64,000 nt of DNA from Devosia salina (GCF_019504385.1 NZ_CP080590.1:1778001-1842000); one strand, 5' to 3'; counted from the first letter of the stretch, positions 27,852 to 37,120 are shown. Made by a program: numbers and translations. The notes: generated from the sequence alone by a model not told the origin.

Positions 27852-28009
27852 CTTCGCCGGCGGTCCGCGGAGCGGATGAAAGGCTCCGGTGGAGCCTTTC
27901 AAGCCAAGAAGGCCATGAGAGCTCCGCTCGAATGGCTGATTGCGTGGCTCAGTTAGCCGGCCCTATGGCGGGCGCTCGTCAGTGGAACAAGTATCGCCCG
28001 CCGAAGCCG

Positions 28010-28405
28010 CTACCGGCCAACCAGGGCGGCTGGCTTGAACCGCAGCCCCGACCATTCCTCGTCAATGGCAACCGCCCGCACCGGACGCCATCCGACGTCG
28101 ATGAAGGGCTGCCATCCCATGTCGCGGGTAAGGCCGGCGGCCCTGCCGGCCGTTCCTTTGCGATAGGCTACCCACAGCAGGCCATCCTCGGGCAGCCTGG
28201 TCAGGATGCGACCGGCCAGCGCCGCAGCTTCGGCCGGCGACTCGAAGAAGGCGAGGACACCGTCATGCGCCTCGCCCTCATGAACAATTTCAACCTCCGC
28301 CCCGGCCGACAGCTCCACGGCCAAGGCCCGCGGAACGTTGATCAGCCAGAGGCGGCTGCCCGAGCGAACCTGCAGTTTGCGGAGTAGTTCCACGGGTGCA
28401 ATCAT
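28010..28405 (-). CDS. DUF3052-like protein
   Basis: About 131 residues. MIAPVELLRKLQVRSGSRLWLINVP opens a Rossmann-like strand-loop, FFESPAEAAALAGRILTRLPEDGLLWVAYRKG is the middle, and AVAIDEEWSGLRFKP closes, matching the DUF3052 pattern in which a nucleotide-like fold ends in a WSxLRF motif. Function unknown. Start could be the ATG at 28405 or the in-frame one at 28423; a longer frame runs into rpmG's leader. It is divergent from rpmG. Confidence 0.75.
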   Translation of the reverse strand: MIAPVELLRKLQVRSGSRLWLINVPRALAVELSAGAEVEIVHEGEAHDGVLAFFESPAEAAALAGRILTRLPEDGLLWVAYRKGTAGRAAGLTRDMGWQPFIDVGWRPVRAVAIDEEWSGLRFKPAALVGR

Positions 28406-28520
28406 CGGAGCCTCCGGCGCCATGCTATCACTTGACAACGGCCGGTAAATCCGTAGGTTGCGCGCAAATTCCGGCGCTGCCCCGTCTGCGGCGCCTTTCG
28501 CTTTGTGAAGGACCACAGAA

Positions 28521-28688
28521 ATGGCCAAGGCCGCCACCATCAAGATCAAGCTCGTCTCGACGGCCGATACCGGCTTTTTCTACGTGACCAAGAAGAACGC
28601 CCGCACCCAGACCGAGAAGCTGGCGTTCAAGAAGTACGACCCGGTCGTGCGCAAGCATGTTGAATTCAAGGAAGCCAAGATCAAGTAA
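28521..28688 (+). CDS. rpmG: 50S ribosomal protein L33
   Basis: A 55-residue protein MAKAATIKIKLVSTADTGFF..., with the terminal KKYDPVVRKHVEFKEAKIK typical of bL33, the zinc-free form without the Cys pairs. It is short but unmistakable. A strong terminator follows at 28715. In related genomes rpmG sits next to pleD, as here. Confidence 0.95.
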   Translation: MAKAATIKIKLVSTADTGFFYVTKKNARTQTEKLAFKKYDPVVRKHVEFKEAKIK

Positions 28689-28714
28689 TCTGGCACTTCC
28701 TGATTGGAATGAAC

Positions 28715-28749
28715 AAACCCCCGCAAGCGATTGCGGGGGTTTTGTTTTT
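28715..28749 (+). terminator. Rho-independent terminator of rpmG
   Basis: A stem AACCCCCGCAA (28716-28726), loop GCGA, TTGCGGGGGTT (28731-28741) followed by TTGTTTTTG. This is one of the clearest intrinsic terminators in the window. Confidence 0.9.
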
Positions 28750-29138
28750 GGCCGAAGGGGATGGGCGGCGTCTTCCTACCCCACTCCCTGTACGCCAGCA
28801 TGCGGGGCACAAGGAATGGGGCGTCACTGCGTCCACAGGTGACTGGCAGAACGCGTCCACATTTGCTCGAAAGAGAGTGGCTGGTCCGGAGCGGCATGTC
28901 GAAGAGGCCACTCTGTCCGCGTCCGGACCAACCGCCCTACGGAACTCAGGAGTTGCGGCGGACCTGAGATGGGCCGTAGGGAGCAGAGGGTCTTGGGATA
29001 TTTCCCAAGGCCGTCTGAAAGGACCCTAATCCCAACTCTGAAAAAGGCCAAGAGAATCCAGCGGATCGGGGCCCGCAACCATTTGTTAATTATAACAAAT
29101 AACCCTAATGGTCGGCATTTTAGCCATTGCGCGCCCGA
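28750..29138. other. Intergenic region with several inverted repeats and no clear gene
   Basis: Between the rpmG terminator and the pleD stop are 389 bases with no convincing ORF. They contain nested inverted repeats: GCCAG 28794-28798 with CTGGC 28843-28847 and GTCAC 28823-28827 with GTGAC 28839-28843; AGAGTGGC 28874-28881 with GCCACTCT 28907-28914; GGTCCGGA 28883-28890 with TCCGGACC 28922-28929 (interleaved with the former); CCCTACGG-CTCAGG 28935-28950 with CCTGAG-CCGTAGGG 28963-28981; CTTGGGA 28992-28998 with TCCCAAG 29003-29009. This density of pairings is unusual, and a structured RNA is possible. Confidence 0.4.
29081..29100. promoter_or_regulatory. AT-rich palindrome downstream of pleD
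   Basis: Eight-base arms ATTTGTTA and TAACAAAT flank ATTA. It stands out in a GC-rich setting and lies 39 bases past the pleD stop; it may be a protein-binding site or an extra terminator hairpin. Confidence 0.4.
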
Positions 29139-30509
29139 TCAGGCGGCGTCGAAGATGACGCGATTGCGCCCTTCGCGCTTGGCGCGATAGAGAGCCACGT
29201 CAGCCCGCTTGATCATGCTTTCCGGGGTATCGGCCAGGCTTTCCTTGATGGAAACGCCGACCGATACCGTCACCGAGAGGGGACGCCTCGCCCCGACGTC
29301 AAAGCTCTTTTCCGCCATGGACTGCCGCACGCGCTCGGCCACCGCCTCGGCCTGGCCCGTGTCGGTGTCGGGCATGAGCACCACGAATTCCTCGCCGCCG
29401 AACCGGCAGGCCAGGTCCACGCCGCGGATATTGCGCTTGAGGCGGGCAGCGAATTCGCGCAGCACCGCATCCCCGATGTCATGGCCGTGATTGTCGTTGA
29501 CCGCCTTGAAGTGATCGATGTCGAGAATCATCAGCGCCATGTCGCGCTCCTGCTCCTGCGCCTTGCCGAGCATGACATTGAGGTGGCGATCGAAATAGCG
29601 CCGGTTGTAGAGGCCGGTCAGTTCGTCGGTAACCGCGAGAGCCATGGTATTGTTGACGCTTTCGCGCAGTTCCATGGCATAGCGATGCCGGCGAATCTGC
29701 GTGCGCACCCGCGCCAGCAACTCGTTGCGGTCGATCGGCCGGCTGATGAAATCATTGACCCCCAGGTCCAGCGCACGCACGACACGCGGCTTGTCGGCCG
29801 CATCGGCCATCAGGATGATGGGCAGGTTGCGCGAATGGTCCACCGTACGCACCTGCGAGCACACCCTCAGCGGATCGAAATCCTCAAGACTCATGCTGAC
29901 CAGCGCCAGTTCATAGCTTGCCCCGGTCACCTGGAACACGGCATCGGCCGGCTCGGTCAGGATATCGACGCGGTGGTCCGGCGTCAGATAGGCCTGGATG
30001 CGCTCCGCGTGCCGTCGGTCGGTGTCGATGATCAGGATCGAGCCACCGGAGGCCGAGATGCTGTCCATGGCGCGCAAAGCGTCTTCAATGGCAATCTGCT
30101 GGCCCGTCAGAGCACGGGCGCGCAACTCGTCCGTCAGCGACTTGAGCCGCACCAGGCTCTTCACGCGCGCCATGAGCTGGGTGTCGTCCACCGGCTTGCT
30201 GAGAAAGTCGTCTGCGCCGGCATCGAGGCCCTGAACGCGGTCCGAGGGCTGGTCCAGTGCGGTGACCATCAGTACCGGCAGGTGATGCGTGCGCGGGTCA
30301 GCCTTGAGCCGCCGGCACACCTCGAAACCGTCCATTTCCGGCATCATCACATCCAGAAGGACGATATCGACCTCCTGGTTCTGGCAGATGTCCAGTGCCT
30401 GCGCGCCGGAGCTGGCTGTGAGGACTTCGTAATATTCCGCAGTCAACCGCGCTTCGAGCAGCCGAACATTGGTCGGAATGTCATCGACAATCAGTACGCG
30501 CGCGGTCAC
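29139..30509 (-). CDS. pleD: Diguanylate cyclase response regulator PleD
   Basis: A 456-residue PleD: two receiver domains (residues 1-120 with LLDVMMPEMD as the phosphorylation site near 53, and a second degenerate one near 150-270) and a GGDEF domain at the C-terminus. The active site is GGEEF near 365, and the c-di-GMP inhibitory RxxD is present just before (RGVD). It links cell-cycle phosphorelay to c-di-GMP and pole development. Its start is a GTG. divK lies upstream in the same direction, as in Caulobacter and rhizobia. Confidence 0.95.
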   Translation of the reverse strand: MTARVLIVDDIPTNVRLLEARLTAEYYEVLTASSGAQALDICQNQEVDIVLLDVMMPEMDGFEVCRRLKADPRTHHLPVLMVTALDQPSDRVQGLDAGADDFLSKPVDDTQLMARVKSLVRLKSLTDELRARALTGQQIAIEDALRAMDSISASGGSILIIDTDRRHAERIQAYLTPDHRVDILTEPADAVFQVTGASYELALVSMSLEDFDPLRVCSQVRTVDHSRNLPIILMADAADKPRVVRALDLGVNDFISRPIDRNELLARVRTQIRRHRYAMELRESVNNTMALAVTDELTGLYNRRYFDRHLNVMLGKAQEQERDMALMILDIDHFKAVNDNHGHDIGDAVLREFAARLKRNIRGVDLACRFGGEEFVVLMPDTDTGQAEAVAERVRQSMAEKSFDVGARRPLSVTVSVGVSIKESLADTPESMIKRADVALYRAKREGRNRVIFDAA

Positions 30510-30597
30510 AACACTACCCCAAAATTCTGTCGGTCCGCCGGCAGTCTACGCGCCGGCCCCAAGCCCGAACTGGTCCATCGTGCAGACACAGCATCGT

Positions 30598-30969
30598 TCA
30601 GGCAGGTCCAATGTATTGGGCAATGGTTTCCAGAAAGTGAGACACGGAGATCGGCTTGGAAATATAGCCCTCGCACCCACCCTGCAGAATGCGCTCTTCA
30701 TCACCCTTCATGGCGAAGGCGGTAACGGCCACGACCGGGATGTGGGCCAGTTGTTCATCGTCCTTGAGCCATTTGGTCACCACCAGGCCCGACACCTCGG
30801 GGAGCTGGATGTCCATCAGGATCAGATCGGGCATGTGGGCGCGCGCCAGATCCAGCGCTTCCATCCCGCTGCGGGTCTGGATCACCGTATAGCCACGCGA
30901 TTCAAGCAGATCGTTGAAGAGCTTCATGTTGAGCTCGTTGTCTTCCACGATCATCACACTCTTGGGCAT
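30598..30969 (-). CDS. divK: Single-domain response regulator DivK
   Basis: A 123-residue receiver domain: acidic pair VEDNE near residue 8-12, phospho-Asp in LMDIQLPEVSG near 53, conserved Thr in VAVTAFAMKGDE, and Lys in YISKPIS near 105. DivK relays phosphorylation from DivJ/PleC to control CtrA. A GAGGTAGA ribosome site precedes the ATG. It lies 88 bases upstream of pleD and divergent from the DUF3572 gene. Confidence 0.95.
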   Translation of the reverse strand: MPKSVMIVEDNELNMKLFNDLLESRGYTVIQTRSGMEALDLARAHMPDLILMDIQLPEVSGLVVTKWLKDDEQLAHIPVVAVTAFAMKGDEERILQGGCEGYISKPISVSHFLETIAQYIGPA

Positions 30970-31097
30970 TCTACCTCGCTTGGGCGCCCGTCCGGCGCCC
31001 CGCCGGAAAGCAGGATTGCGCCAATGCGCGCAGCTTCGCTTTCCGTTGCATCTGGGCTAGCATCGAAACTTAAACAAACACATAGTGAGACCATCTC

Positions 31098-31376
31098 GTG
31101 CCCGCCACCGACCGCACCGCGCCGGACGTTTCCACCCTCGCCGATTCCTGCCTGGGCTTCCTGGCGGAAAACCCCGAGGAACTCCTGGCGTTCATGCAGC
31201 ATGCAGGGCTGGATCCGCAAGCCTTGCGCGCTTCGGTCGGCACGGTGCGCCTTCAGCATGGCCTCATCGACTATTTTGCAGCAAATGAAGCGATTCTGCT
31301 CGCCTTGTGCGCCAATGCCGGTACCACGCCGGAATCCTTCATGCGCGTATGGCATCGGCTGAACCGGGTGGAGTGA
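31098..31376 (+). CDS. DUF3572 protein
   Basis: A 92-residue all-helical protein. Family features include FLAENPEELLAFMQHAGLDP and GLIDYFAANEAILLALCANAG. Function unknown; it lies between divK and dinB in most members of the order. Starts with GTG at 31098 and ends one base before dinB. Confidence 0.85.
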   Translation: MPATDRTAPDVSTLADSCLGFLAENPEELLAFMQHAGLDPQALRASVGTVRLQHGLIDYFAANEAILLALCANAGTTPESFMRVWHRLNRVE

Positions 31377-31377
31377 G

Positions 31378-32712
31378 ATGGCCTGCGACTGGTTCTGCCG
31401 CGACTGCATGGCCAGCGGGCGGGCCGACAGCGAACCCGCCCGTTGCCCCACATGCGGTTCGCCCCGCCTGCGCAGTCACCCGGAGCTGTTCAGCCTCTCC
31501 ATCGCCCATGTCGATTGCGATGCCTTCTACGCCTCGGTCGAGAAGCGCGATGATCCATCTCTGCGCGACAAGCCGCTGATCATCGGGGGCGGCCAGCGCG
31601 GCGTGGTCTCGACCTGTTGCTACATCGCGCGCCAATCCGGTGTGCGCTCGGCCATGCCCATGTTCAAGGCGCGCGAACTCTGCCCCGACGCTGTGGTCAT
31701 CAAGCCGGACATGGCCAAATATGTCGAAGTCAGCCGACAGATCAGGGCGCACATGGAGGCGCTGACCCCATTGGTCGAGCCGATTTCCATCGACGAAGCC
31801 TTTCTTGACATGACCGGCACCGAGCGCGTGCACAAGGCACCCCCTGCCCTGAGCCTGGCGCGCTTTGCCCGCACCATCGAGCAGGAAATCGGCGTCACCA
31901 TTTCGGTCGGGCTCTCCCACAACAAGTTCCTGGCCAAGGTCGCGTCCGACCTCGACAAGCCCCGTGGCTTTGCCGTGATCGGTGCGGCGGAAACACTTGA
32001 ATTCCTGGCGCCAAAGCCGATCAGCCTCATCTTCGGTGTCGGCAAGGTCTTTTCCGAGACCCTCAAGCGCGATGGCTATCATACGATCGGCCAGCTCCAG
32101 CAGGAGGACCCTGCCCGCCTGATGCGGCTCTACGGCGAATCGGGCGCCCGGCTGGCCCGGCTGGCCCAGGGACTGGATAGCCGCCGGGTCTCCACGGATG
32201 GCGAGATGAAGACGGTCTCCTCGGAAACCACCTTTTTCCGCGACCTGGCCTCCCTCGACGAACTCTCCACCGAACTGCTCAAATGCTCCGAACGCCTTTC
32301 GGAACGCCTCAAGGCCAAGGGTCTGGTGGGCGACACGGTGACGCTGAAACTCAAGACGGCCGGATTTAAGTTGCGCACGCGTGCCCGACACCTGATGATG
32401 CCCACGCAGCTGGCCAATGTGCTCTATGAAACCGGGCGCGACCTGCTGCAACGTGAAACCGATGGCACGCCGTTCCGGTTGATCGGCATCGGCATTGCGG
32501 GCCTGGAAGCGGCAGATGGTTCCGATCCCAGCGACCTGCTGGAGCCGCAGGTGGCCCGCAAGGCGGCCGCGGAGCGGGCCATGGACAAGGTCCGAACCCG
32601 TTTCGGGCGTGCGGCCGTGGTACGCGGCAAGCTATATACATCCCGGCCCGAAATCGTCTCGGGGCCGGTATCCGAAGAAGAAGCAGACGACCTCGAAGGC
32701 AAGACCAGATGA
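31378..32712 (+). CDS. dinB: DNA polymerase IV with N-terminal zinc-ribbon-like extension
   Basis: A 444-residue Y-family polymerase for translesion synthesis. The catalytic DCDAFYASVEKRDDP is near residue 44 and SIDEAFLDMTG near 140; a helix-hairpin-helix thumb follows. The first 35 residues, with CRDCMASGRADSEPARCPTC, are an extra Cys-rich unit seen in rhizobial DinB. It lies after DUF3572 and overlaps the RidA gene by four bases. Confidence 0.93.
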   Translation: MACDWFCRDCMASGRADSEPARCPTCGSPRLRSHPELFSLSIAHVDCDAFYASVEKRDDPSLRDKPLIIGGGQRGVVSTCCYIARQSGVRSAMPMFKARELCPDAVVIKPDMAKYVEVSRQIRAHMEALTPLVEPISIDEAFLDMTGTERVHKAPPALSLARFARTIEQEIGVTISVGLSHNKFLAKVASDLDKPRGFAVIGAAETLEFLAPKPISLIFGVGKVFSETLKRDGYHTIGQLQQEDPARLMRLYGESGARLARLAQGLDSRRVSTDGEMKTVSSETTFFRDLASLDELSTELLKCSERLSERLKAKGLVGDTVTLKLKTAGFKLRTRARHLMMPTQLANVLYETGRDLLQRETDGTPFRLIGIGIAGLEAADGSDPSDLLEPQVARKAAAERAMDKVRTRFGRAAVVRGKLYTSRPEIVSGPVSEEEADDLEGKTR

Positions 32713-33167
32713 CCGACCCGATCGAAAAGCTCCGTGAATATGGCTATGAACTGCCCGCGCCCAAGGCGCCCGTGGCCAGCTATGTGCCGGTCAGCCGCAG
32801 TGGCAACCTCCTCTACGTGTCGGGGCAGCTCTCCAGCAACGACCAGGGCGTCGTGCAGGGCCGGCTGGGCGACACCATGAATGTCGTGCAGGGTGGCAAT
32901 GCCGCCGAACTCAGCGCCGTCAATATTCTTGCACAGATCGTCCACATGGCCGGCGTGCCCCTCCACGAAGTCAAGAAAATCGTCAAGCTGACGGTGTTGG
33001 TCGCTTCGGCCCCCGACTTCTTCGAACAGCATCTGGTGGCCAATGGTGCGTCCAACCTCCTGGTCGGCGTGCTCGGAGACAAGGGCAAACATGCCCGCGC
33101 CGCCTTCGGCGTCGCCTCGCTTCCCCTCGGTGCGGCCGTCGAAATCGAAGCGGTCGTCGAGGTCTAG
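32709..33167 (+). CDS. RidA/YjgF family protein
   Basis: A 152-residue RidA-like protein with LLYVSGQLS, VHMAGVPLHEVKKIVKLTVLVAS and the C-terminal FGVASLPLGAAVEIEAVVE. The family includes enamine/imine deaminases; this one has the long form and lacks an obvious Arg of the active type, so deaminase activity is uncertain. ATGA overlap with dinB. Confidence 0.88.
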   Translation: MTDPIEKLREYGYELPAPKAPVASYVPVSRSGNLLYVSGQLSSNDQGVVQGRLGDTMNVVQGGNAAELSAVNILAQIVHMAGVPLHEVKKIVKLTVLVASAPDFFEQHLVANGASNLLVGVLGDKGKHARAAFGVASLPLGAAVEIEAVVEV

Positions 33168-33243
33168 CCTTTCCGGCCCCGGTTGAATCCGGGGCCACGC
33201 CACCCCATATCGGCCAGACCCAAGTTCAGGGCTTTTCGTCCCA

Positions 33244-34419
33244 GTGTCTGCAAGCGGTTACACGGCAACGATCCACCCCACAACGGCCTCCATCCCGGCC
33301 GCGGTGTGGAACAGTCTTGTTCCCTCGACGGACGGCGTTCCGGACAACCCCTTCCTCGATCACGCTTTTTTCCTGGCCCTCGAACAATCGGGCTGCGCCA
33401 CCGGCAAGACCGGGTGGCAGGCGCAGCACATCCTTCTCGCCGACAGCAATAACAGCCCGATCGGCCTTTTGCCGCTGTTTCTAAAGTCCCACTCCATGGG
33501 CGAATACGTGTTCGACCATGGCTGGGCCAATGCGCTGGAGCGCGCCGGTGGCCACTATTATCCAAAGCTTCAGGGCTCGGTGCCATTTACCCCGGCCACC
33601 GCACCCAAGCTGTTGGTTCCGTCCGGGAGCCTGGAAGCCCAGGCGGCCCTGCTCTCGACCGCCCAGCAACTTGCTGGACGGCTCGGTGCCTCCTCGGTTC
33701 ACCTGACATTCGTGCCGGGGAGCGAAGCCGAACTGGCCGGCTCGCTCGACTGGCTCCGTCGCGTCGACACCCAGTTCCACTGGCACAACCAGGGCTATGC
33801 CAGCTTCGAGGATTTTCTCGAAACCCTCGCCTCGCGCAAGCGCAAGACCATCCGCCGCGAACGCCGGGATGCCCTTGCCGATGGCATCAGTGTCCGCTGG
33901 TTGTCCGGCTCGGACATCCAGGAGCACCATTGGGACGCCTTCTTTGCCTTCTACGAAGACACCGGCGCCCGCAAATGGGGCCGGCCCTATCTCAACCGCA
34001 CCTTCTTCTCGCTCCTCGGCCAATACATGGCCGACCGAGTGGTTCTCATGCTCGCCTATGACGGCGACACGCCCATCGCCGGCGCCATCAATTTCCGTGG
34101 GCGCGACCGTCTCTATGGACGCAATTGGGGCGCTACGCGGGACGTCCCGTTCCTCCATTTCGAAGTCTGCTATTACCAGGCCATCGACTACGCCATCGCG
34201 CATGGGCTGGCCGTCGTCGAGGCCGGCGCCCAGGGCGAACACAAGCTGGCGCGTGGCTATGAGCCCGTCCTCACCCATTCGGTACACTGGATTGCGCATC
34301 CCGGCCTGAGGCGCGCCGTCGCCGAATATCTCGAAGACGAGCGACCTGCCATCGAACAGCAACAGGAACTGCTCGAGGGGTTCACGCCATTCCGCAAAGG
34401 CGAGCGTCAGGAGCGCTGA
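33244..34419 (+). CDS. FemAB/GNAT-like N-acyltransferase family protein
   Basis: A 391-residue protein with the DUF482/FemAB-like pattern: DNPFLDHAFFLALEQSG early, a peptidyl-transfer-like core with RKTIRRERRDA near residue 200, AFYEDTGARKWGRPYLNR near 235, and GATRDVPFLHFEVCYYQAIDYA near 300. Members may modify peptidoglycan or acyl acceptors. It starts with GTG (33244). Substrate unknown; placed between RidA and HIT genes. Confidence 0.82.
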   Translation: MSASGYTATIHPTTASIPAAVWNSLVPSTDGVPDNPFLDHAFFLALEQSGCATGKTGWQAQHILLADSNNSPIGLLPLFLKSHSMGEYVFDHGWANALERAGGHYYPKLQGSVPFTPATAPKLLVPSGSLEAQAALLSTAQQLAGRLGASSVHLTFVPGSEAELAGSLDWLRRVDTQFHWHNQGYASFEDFLETLASRKRKTIRRERRDALADGISVRWLSGSDIQEHHWDAFFAFYEDTGARKWGRPYLNRTFFSLLGQYMADRVVLMLAYDGDTPIAGAINFRGRDRLYGRNWGATRDVPFLHFEVCYYQAIDYAIAHGLAVVEAGAQGEHKLARGYEPVLTHSVHWIAHPGLRRAVAEYLEDERPAIEQQQELLEGFTPFRKGERQER

Positions 34420-34533
34420 TACATCTGCCAGCCCGCCTCGCTCCAGAAGCCGCGGCGAGGATATCGATATCGGGGCTTTTCCTCCCGCTGCAGCGCCCCT
34501 AAACATGATGATACGCGACCGCACGAGGGCCAC

Positions 34534-34950
34534 ATGACCTACGATTCCGCCAATATCTTCGCCAGGATTCTCAAGGGCGAACTGCCCTGCCACAATGTGC
34601 ACGAGGATGACATCGCCCTGGTGATGATGGACATCTTCCCCCAATCGCGGGGCCACACCCTCATCGTCCCCAAGGCGGCGTCCCGTAACCTGCTCGATGC
34701 CGATCCCGCTGACCTGTCAGCCGTGATGCCGCTGGTGCAGCGGGTCGCCCGGGCGGTCAAGGCCGCCACGGGGGCCGATGGCCTGCGACTGATGCAGTTC
34801 AACGAGGCACCGGCCGGGCAGACCGTGTTCCACCTCCATTTTCATATCATCCCCATCTATGAAGGGGTCGCGCTCGGCGCCCATGCGGGCGGCAAGGCCG
34901 ACGATGCCGAACTGGCAGCGCTAGCCAGCAAGATCGCCGCGGAACTTTAG
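34534..34950 (+). CDS. HIT-family nucleotide-binding hydrolase
   Basis: A 138-residue HIT protein with the signature HLHFHIIP (His-x-His-x-His) near residue 98 and the N-terminal ILKGELPCHNVHEDD. Such proteins hydrolyse nucleoside phosphoramidates or dinucleotides. A GAGGGCC precedes the ATG. Confidence 0.93.
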   Translation: MTYDSANIFARILKGELPCHNVHEDDIALVMMDIFPQSRGHTLIVPKAASRNLLDADPADLSAVMPLVQRVARAVKAATGADGLRLMQFNEAPAGQTVFHLHFHIIPIYEGVALGAHAGGKADDAELAALASKIAAEL

Positions 34951-34957
34951 GCCGGCC

Positions 34958-35605
34958 ATGACACCAGCCCGCCACCTTGCCCTGGGCATGGCACTGACCG
35001 CTTCCGCGGGGCTTATCGACGTGGTCGGCTTCATCGAGCTGGGCGGCTATTTCACCTCGTTCATGAGCGGGAACACCACCCAGGGCGGCGCTGCCCTGGT
35101 CGAGGGCGCATGGCCAGTGGTGTTATTGACCGCTTCACTCATCGCCCTGTTCTTCATCGGCAGCGTCTTTGGTGCGCTGGCCGCCTTCTCCAATGCCCGT
35201 TGGGGTCCGGCCGCCGTCAGCGCTGCCGTATTCGCCGGCGTGGCGCTGACGCTGTCCCTGACATTGAGCGGGTTTCCGTCTACCCAGACAATGCTGGTCC
35301 TCGCCGCCAGCGCAGGGGCGCAGAATGCCATTCTGCCCATGCGGGGCGCCGTGCGCCTGGGCGCTACCTTCGTCACCGGCACGCTCTACATGGCCGGCCA
35401 GGATCTGGCGCTGGCCCTGCGCGGGGCGGCGCCGCCTAGGCGCTGGTTGCAGCATCTCGCCATATGGCTGGGCCTTTTCGGCGGCGCGGCGATCGGCGCA
35501 TCGCTCTACCGGTTCATCGGCATCGGCACCCTGTTCCTGCCGGCATCCATCTACGCCGCATTCACCCTCGGCCACCTCTGGGCCGGTCGCCGTTCGGCCA
35601 TATGA
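34958..35605 (+). CDS. DUF1275 (YoaK-type) membrane protein
   Basis: A 215-residue protein with six membrane helices and the family's FIELGGYFTSFMSGNTTQ near residue 27-45, AQNAILPMRGAVRLGATFVTGTL near 110-135. Function unknown, possibly a transporter. It starts seven bases after the HIT gene stop. Confidence 0.85.
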   Translation: MTPARHLALGMALTASAGLIDVVGFIELGGYFTSFMSGNTTQGGAALVEGAWPVVLLTASLIALFFIGSVFGALAAFSNARWGPAAVSAAVFAGVALTLSLTLSGFPSTQTMLVLAASAGAQNAILPMRGAVRLGATFVTGTLYMAGQDLALALRGAAPPRRWLQHLAIWLGLFGGAAIGASLYRFIGIGTLFLPASIYAAFTLGHLWAGRRSAI

Positions 35606-35628
35606 AAAGGCCCGGCATCCGCCGGGCC
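35605..35628 (-). terminator. Terminator for sulP
   Basis: GGCCCGGC (35609-35616) pairs with GCCGGGCC (35621-35628), and TTTT follows on the minus strand (35605-35608). It lies between converging genes. Confidence 0.75.
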
Positions 35629-35635
35629 CCTTGCC

Positions 35636-37120
35636 TTACGAATGGCCGACCAGCAGGTCGCCATTGGCCTTGTGGTGCACGCCCAGATTGTCGACGATGG
35701 TGGCACTGGCGCGGTTCATGCCGGACAGGGTGACGTCGACACCGGCCTTGCGGAACTTGATGACGGCCTTGTCCACTCCCGCAACGCTGGAAATATCCCA
35801 GATGTGAGCATGGGTCAGGTCGATCACCACCCGCTCGACCTTTTCGTCAAAGTCGAAGGCCGCCATGAACTGCTCGGCCGAAGCAAAGAACAGCTGCCCC
35901 TGCACGTGATAGACGCGCGTCTTGCCGTCTTCGCTCAGCTCCTTGCGCACCTCGAAGATCTGCGAAATCTTCCAGGCGAAGAACACGCCCGAGAGCAGCA
36001 CGCCCACGAGCACGCCAATGGCAAGGTTGTGCGTATAGACGACGAAGGCAACGGTCGAGAGCATCACCATGGACGATGAACGCGGATGCTCGCGCAGATT
36101 GCGGATCGACTGCCAGTCAAAGGTACCGATCGACACCATGATCATGATCGCCACCAGCGCTGGCATGGGAATATTGCGCAACAGGTCGCCCAGCACCACC
36201 AGCAGCACCAGCAGATAGGCGCCGGCGAGGAAGGTGGACAGGCGCCCACGCCCGCCCGAGCGCACATTGATGCCCGACTGCCCGATCATCGCACAGCCTG
36301 CCATGCCGCCGAAGAAACCCGAAGCAATATTGGCGATGCCCTGCCCGATGCTCTCCTGCCGCTTGTCGCTGGGCGTGTCGGTGAATTCGTCGATGATCTG
36401 CGCCGTCATCAACGATTCCAGCAGGCCCACCGCTGCCACGCCCACCGAATAGGGCAGGATGATCCACAGCATATCCAGCGTTAGCGGCACATTGGGGATC
36501 AGGAAGAATGGCAGGGTCGTGGGAAGTTCACCCATGTCACCGACCAGATGCACGTCCAGCCCGCCAAAGAACACAACGAGGCCGACAACGATGATCGCCA
36601 CCAGCGGCGACGGGACCAGCGTGGTGACGCGGGGGAACAGGTAAATGACCGCCAGCGCCAGCGCGACCATGGGATAGGTCATCATCGGCACCCCGATCAG
36701 TTCGGGCAATTGCGCCATGAAGATCAGGATGGCCAGTGCATTGACGAAGCCGGTCATCACCGATTTGGACACGAAACGCATGACCGTGTGGAGCTTGAGA
36801 TAGCCCGCGCCGATCTGCAGCAGGCCCGCGAGAATCGTCGCCGCCAGCAGATAGTCCAGCCCATGCTGGCGCACCAGCGAGCCGAACAGCACGGCTGTGG
36901 CCGCGGTCGCCGCCGAAATCATGGCGGGCCGGCCACCGAAGATGGAAATGACGATGGCGATCACCACCGAGGCATAGAGCCCCACCTTCGGGTCGACCCC
37001 GGCAATGATGGAAAAGGCGATGGCCTCCGGCACGAGCGCCAGGGCCACGACGAGACCGGAGAGCAGGTCGCCCCGCACGTTCCGCACCCACTCGGCGCGG
37101 TAGTTTTCAAAATTGAACAT
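35636..37120 (-). CDS. SulP-family anion transporter with STAS domain
   Basis: A 494-residue transporter. About ten to twelve membrane segments, with GLVVALALVPEAIAFSIIAG near residue 20 and GLLESLMTAQIIDEFTD near 230, then a cytoplasmic STAS domain after residue 395 (VERVVIDLTHAHIWDISSVAGVD). SulP proteins carry sulfate, bicarbonate or other anions with Na+ or H+. The ATG at 37120 has AGG upstream and follows a structured leader; an in-frame TTG three codons earlier is unlikely. Confidence 0.93.
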   Translation of the reverse strand: MFNFENYRAEWVRNVRGDLLSGLVVALALVPEAIAFSIIAGVDPKVGLYASVVIAIVISIFGGRPAMISAATAATAVLFGSLVRQHGLDYLLAATILAGLLQIGAGYLKLHTVMRFVSKSVMTGFVNALAILIFMAQLPELIGVPMMTYPMVALALAVIYLFPRVTTLVPSPLVAIIVVGLVVFFGGLDVHLVGDMGELPTTLPFFLIPNVPLTLDMLWIILPYSVGVAAVGLLESLMTAQIIDEFTDTPSDKRQESIGQGIANIASGFFGGMAGCAMIGQSGINVRSGGRGRLSTFLAGAYLLVLLVVLGDLLRNIPMPALVAIMIMVSIGTFDWQSIRNLREHPRSSSMVMLSTVAFVVYTHNLAIGVLVGVLLSGVFFAWKISQIFEVRKELSEDGKTRVYHVQGQLFFASAEQFMAAFDFDEKVERVVIDLTHAHIWDISSVAGVDKAVIKFRKAGVDVTLSGMNRASATIVDNLGVHHKANGDLLVGHS

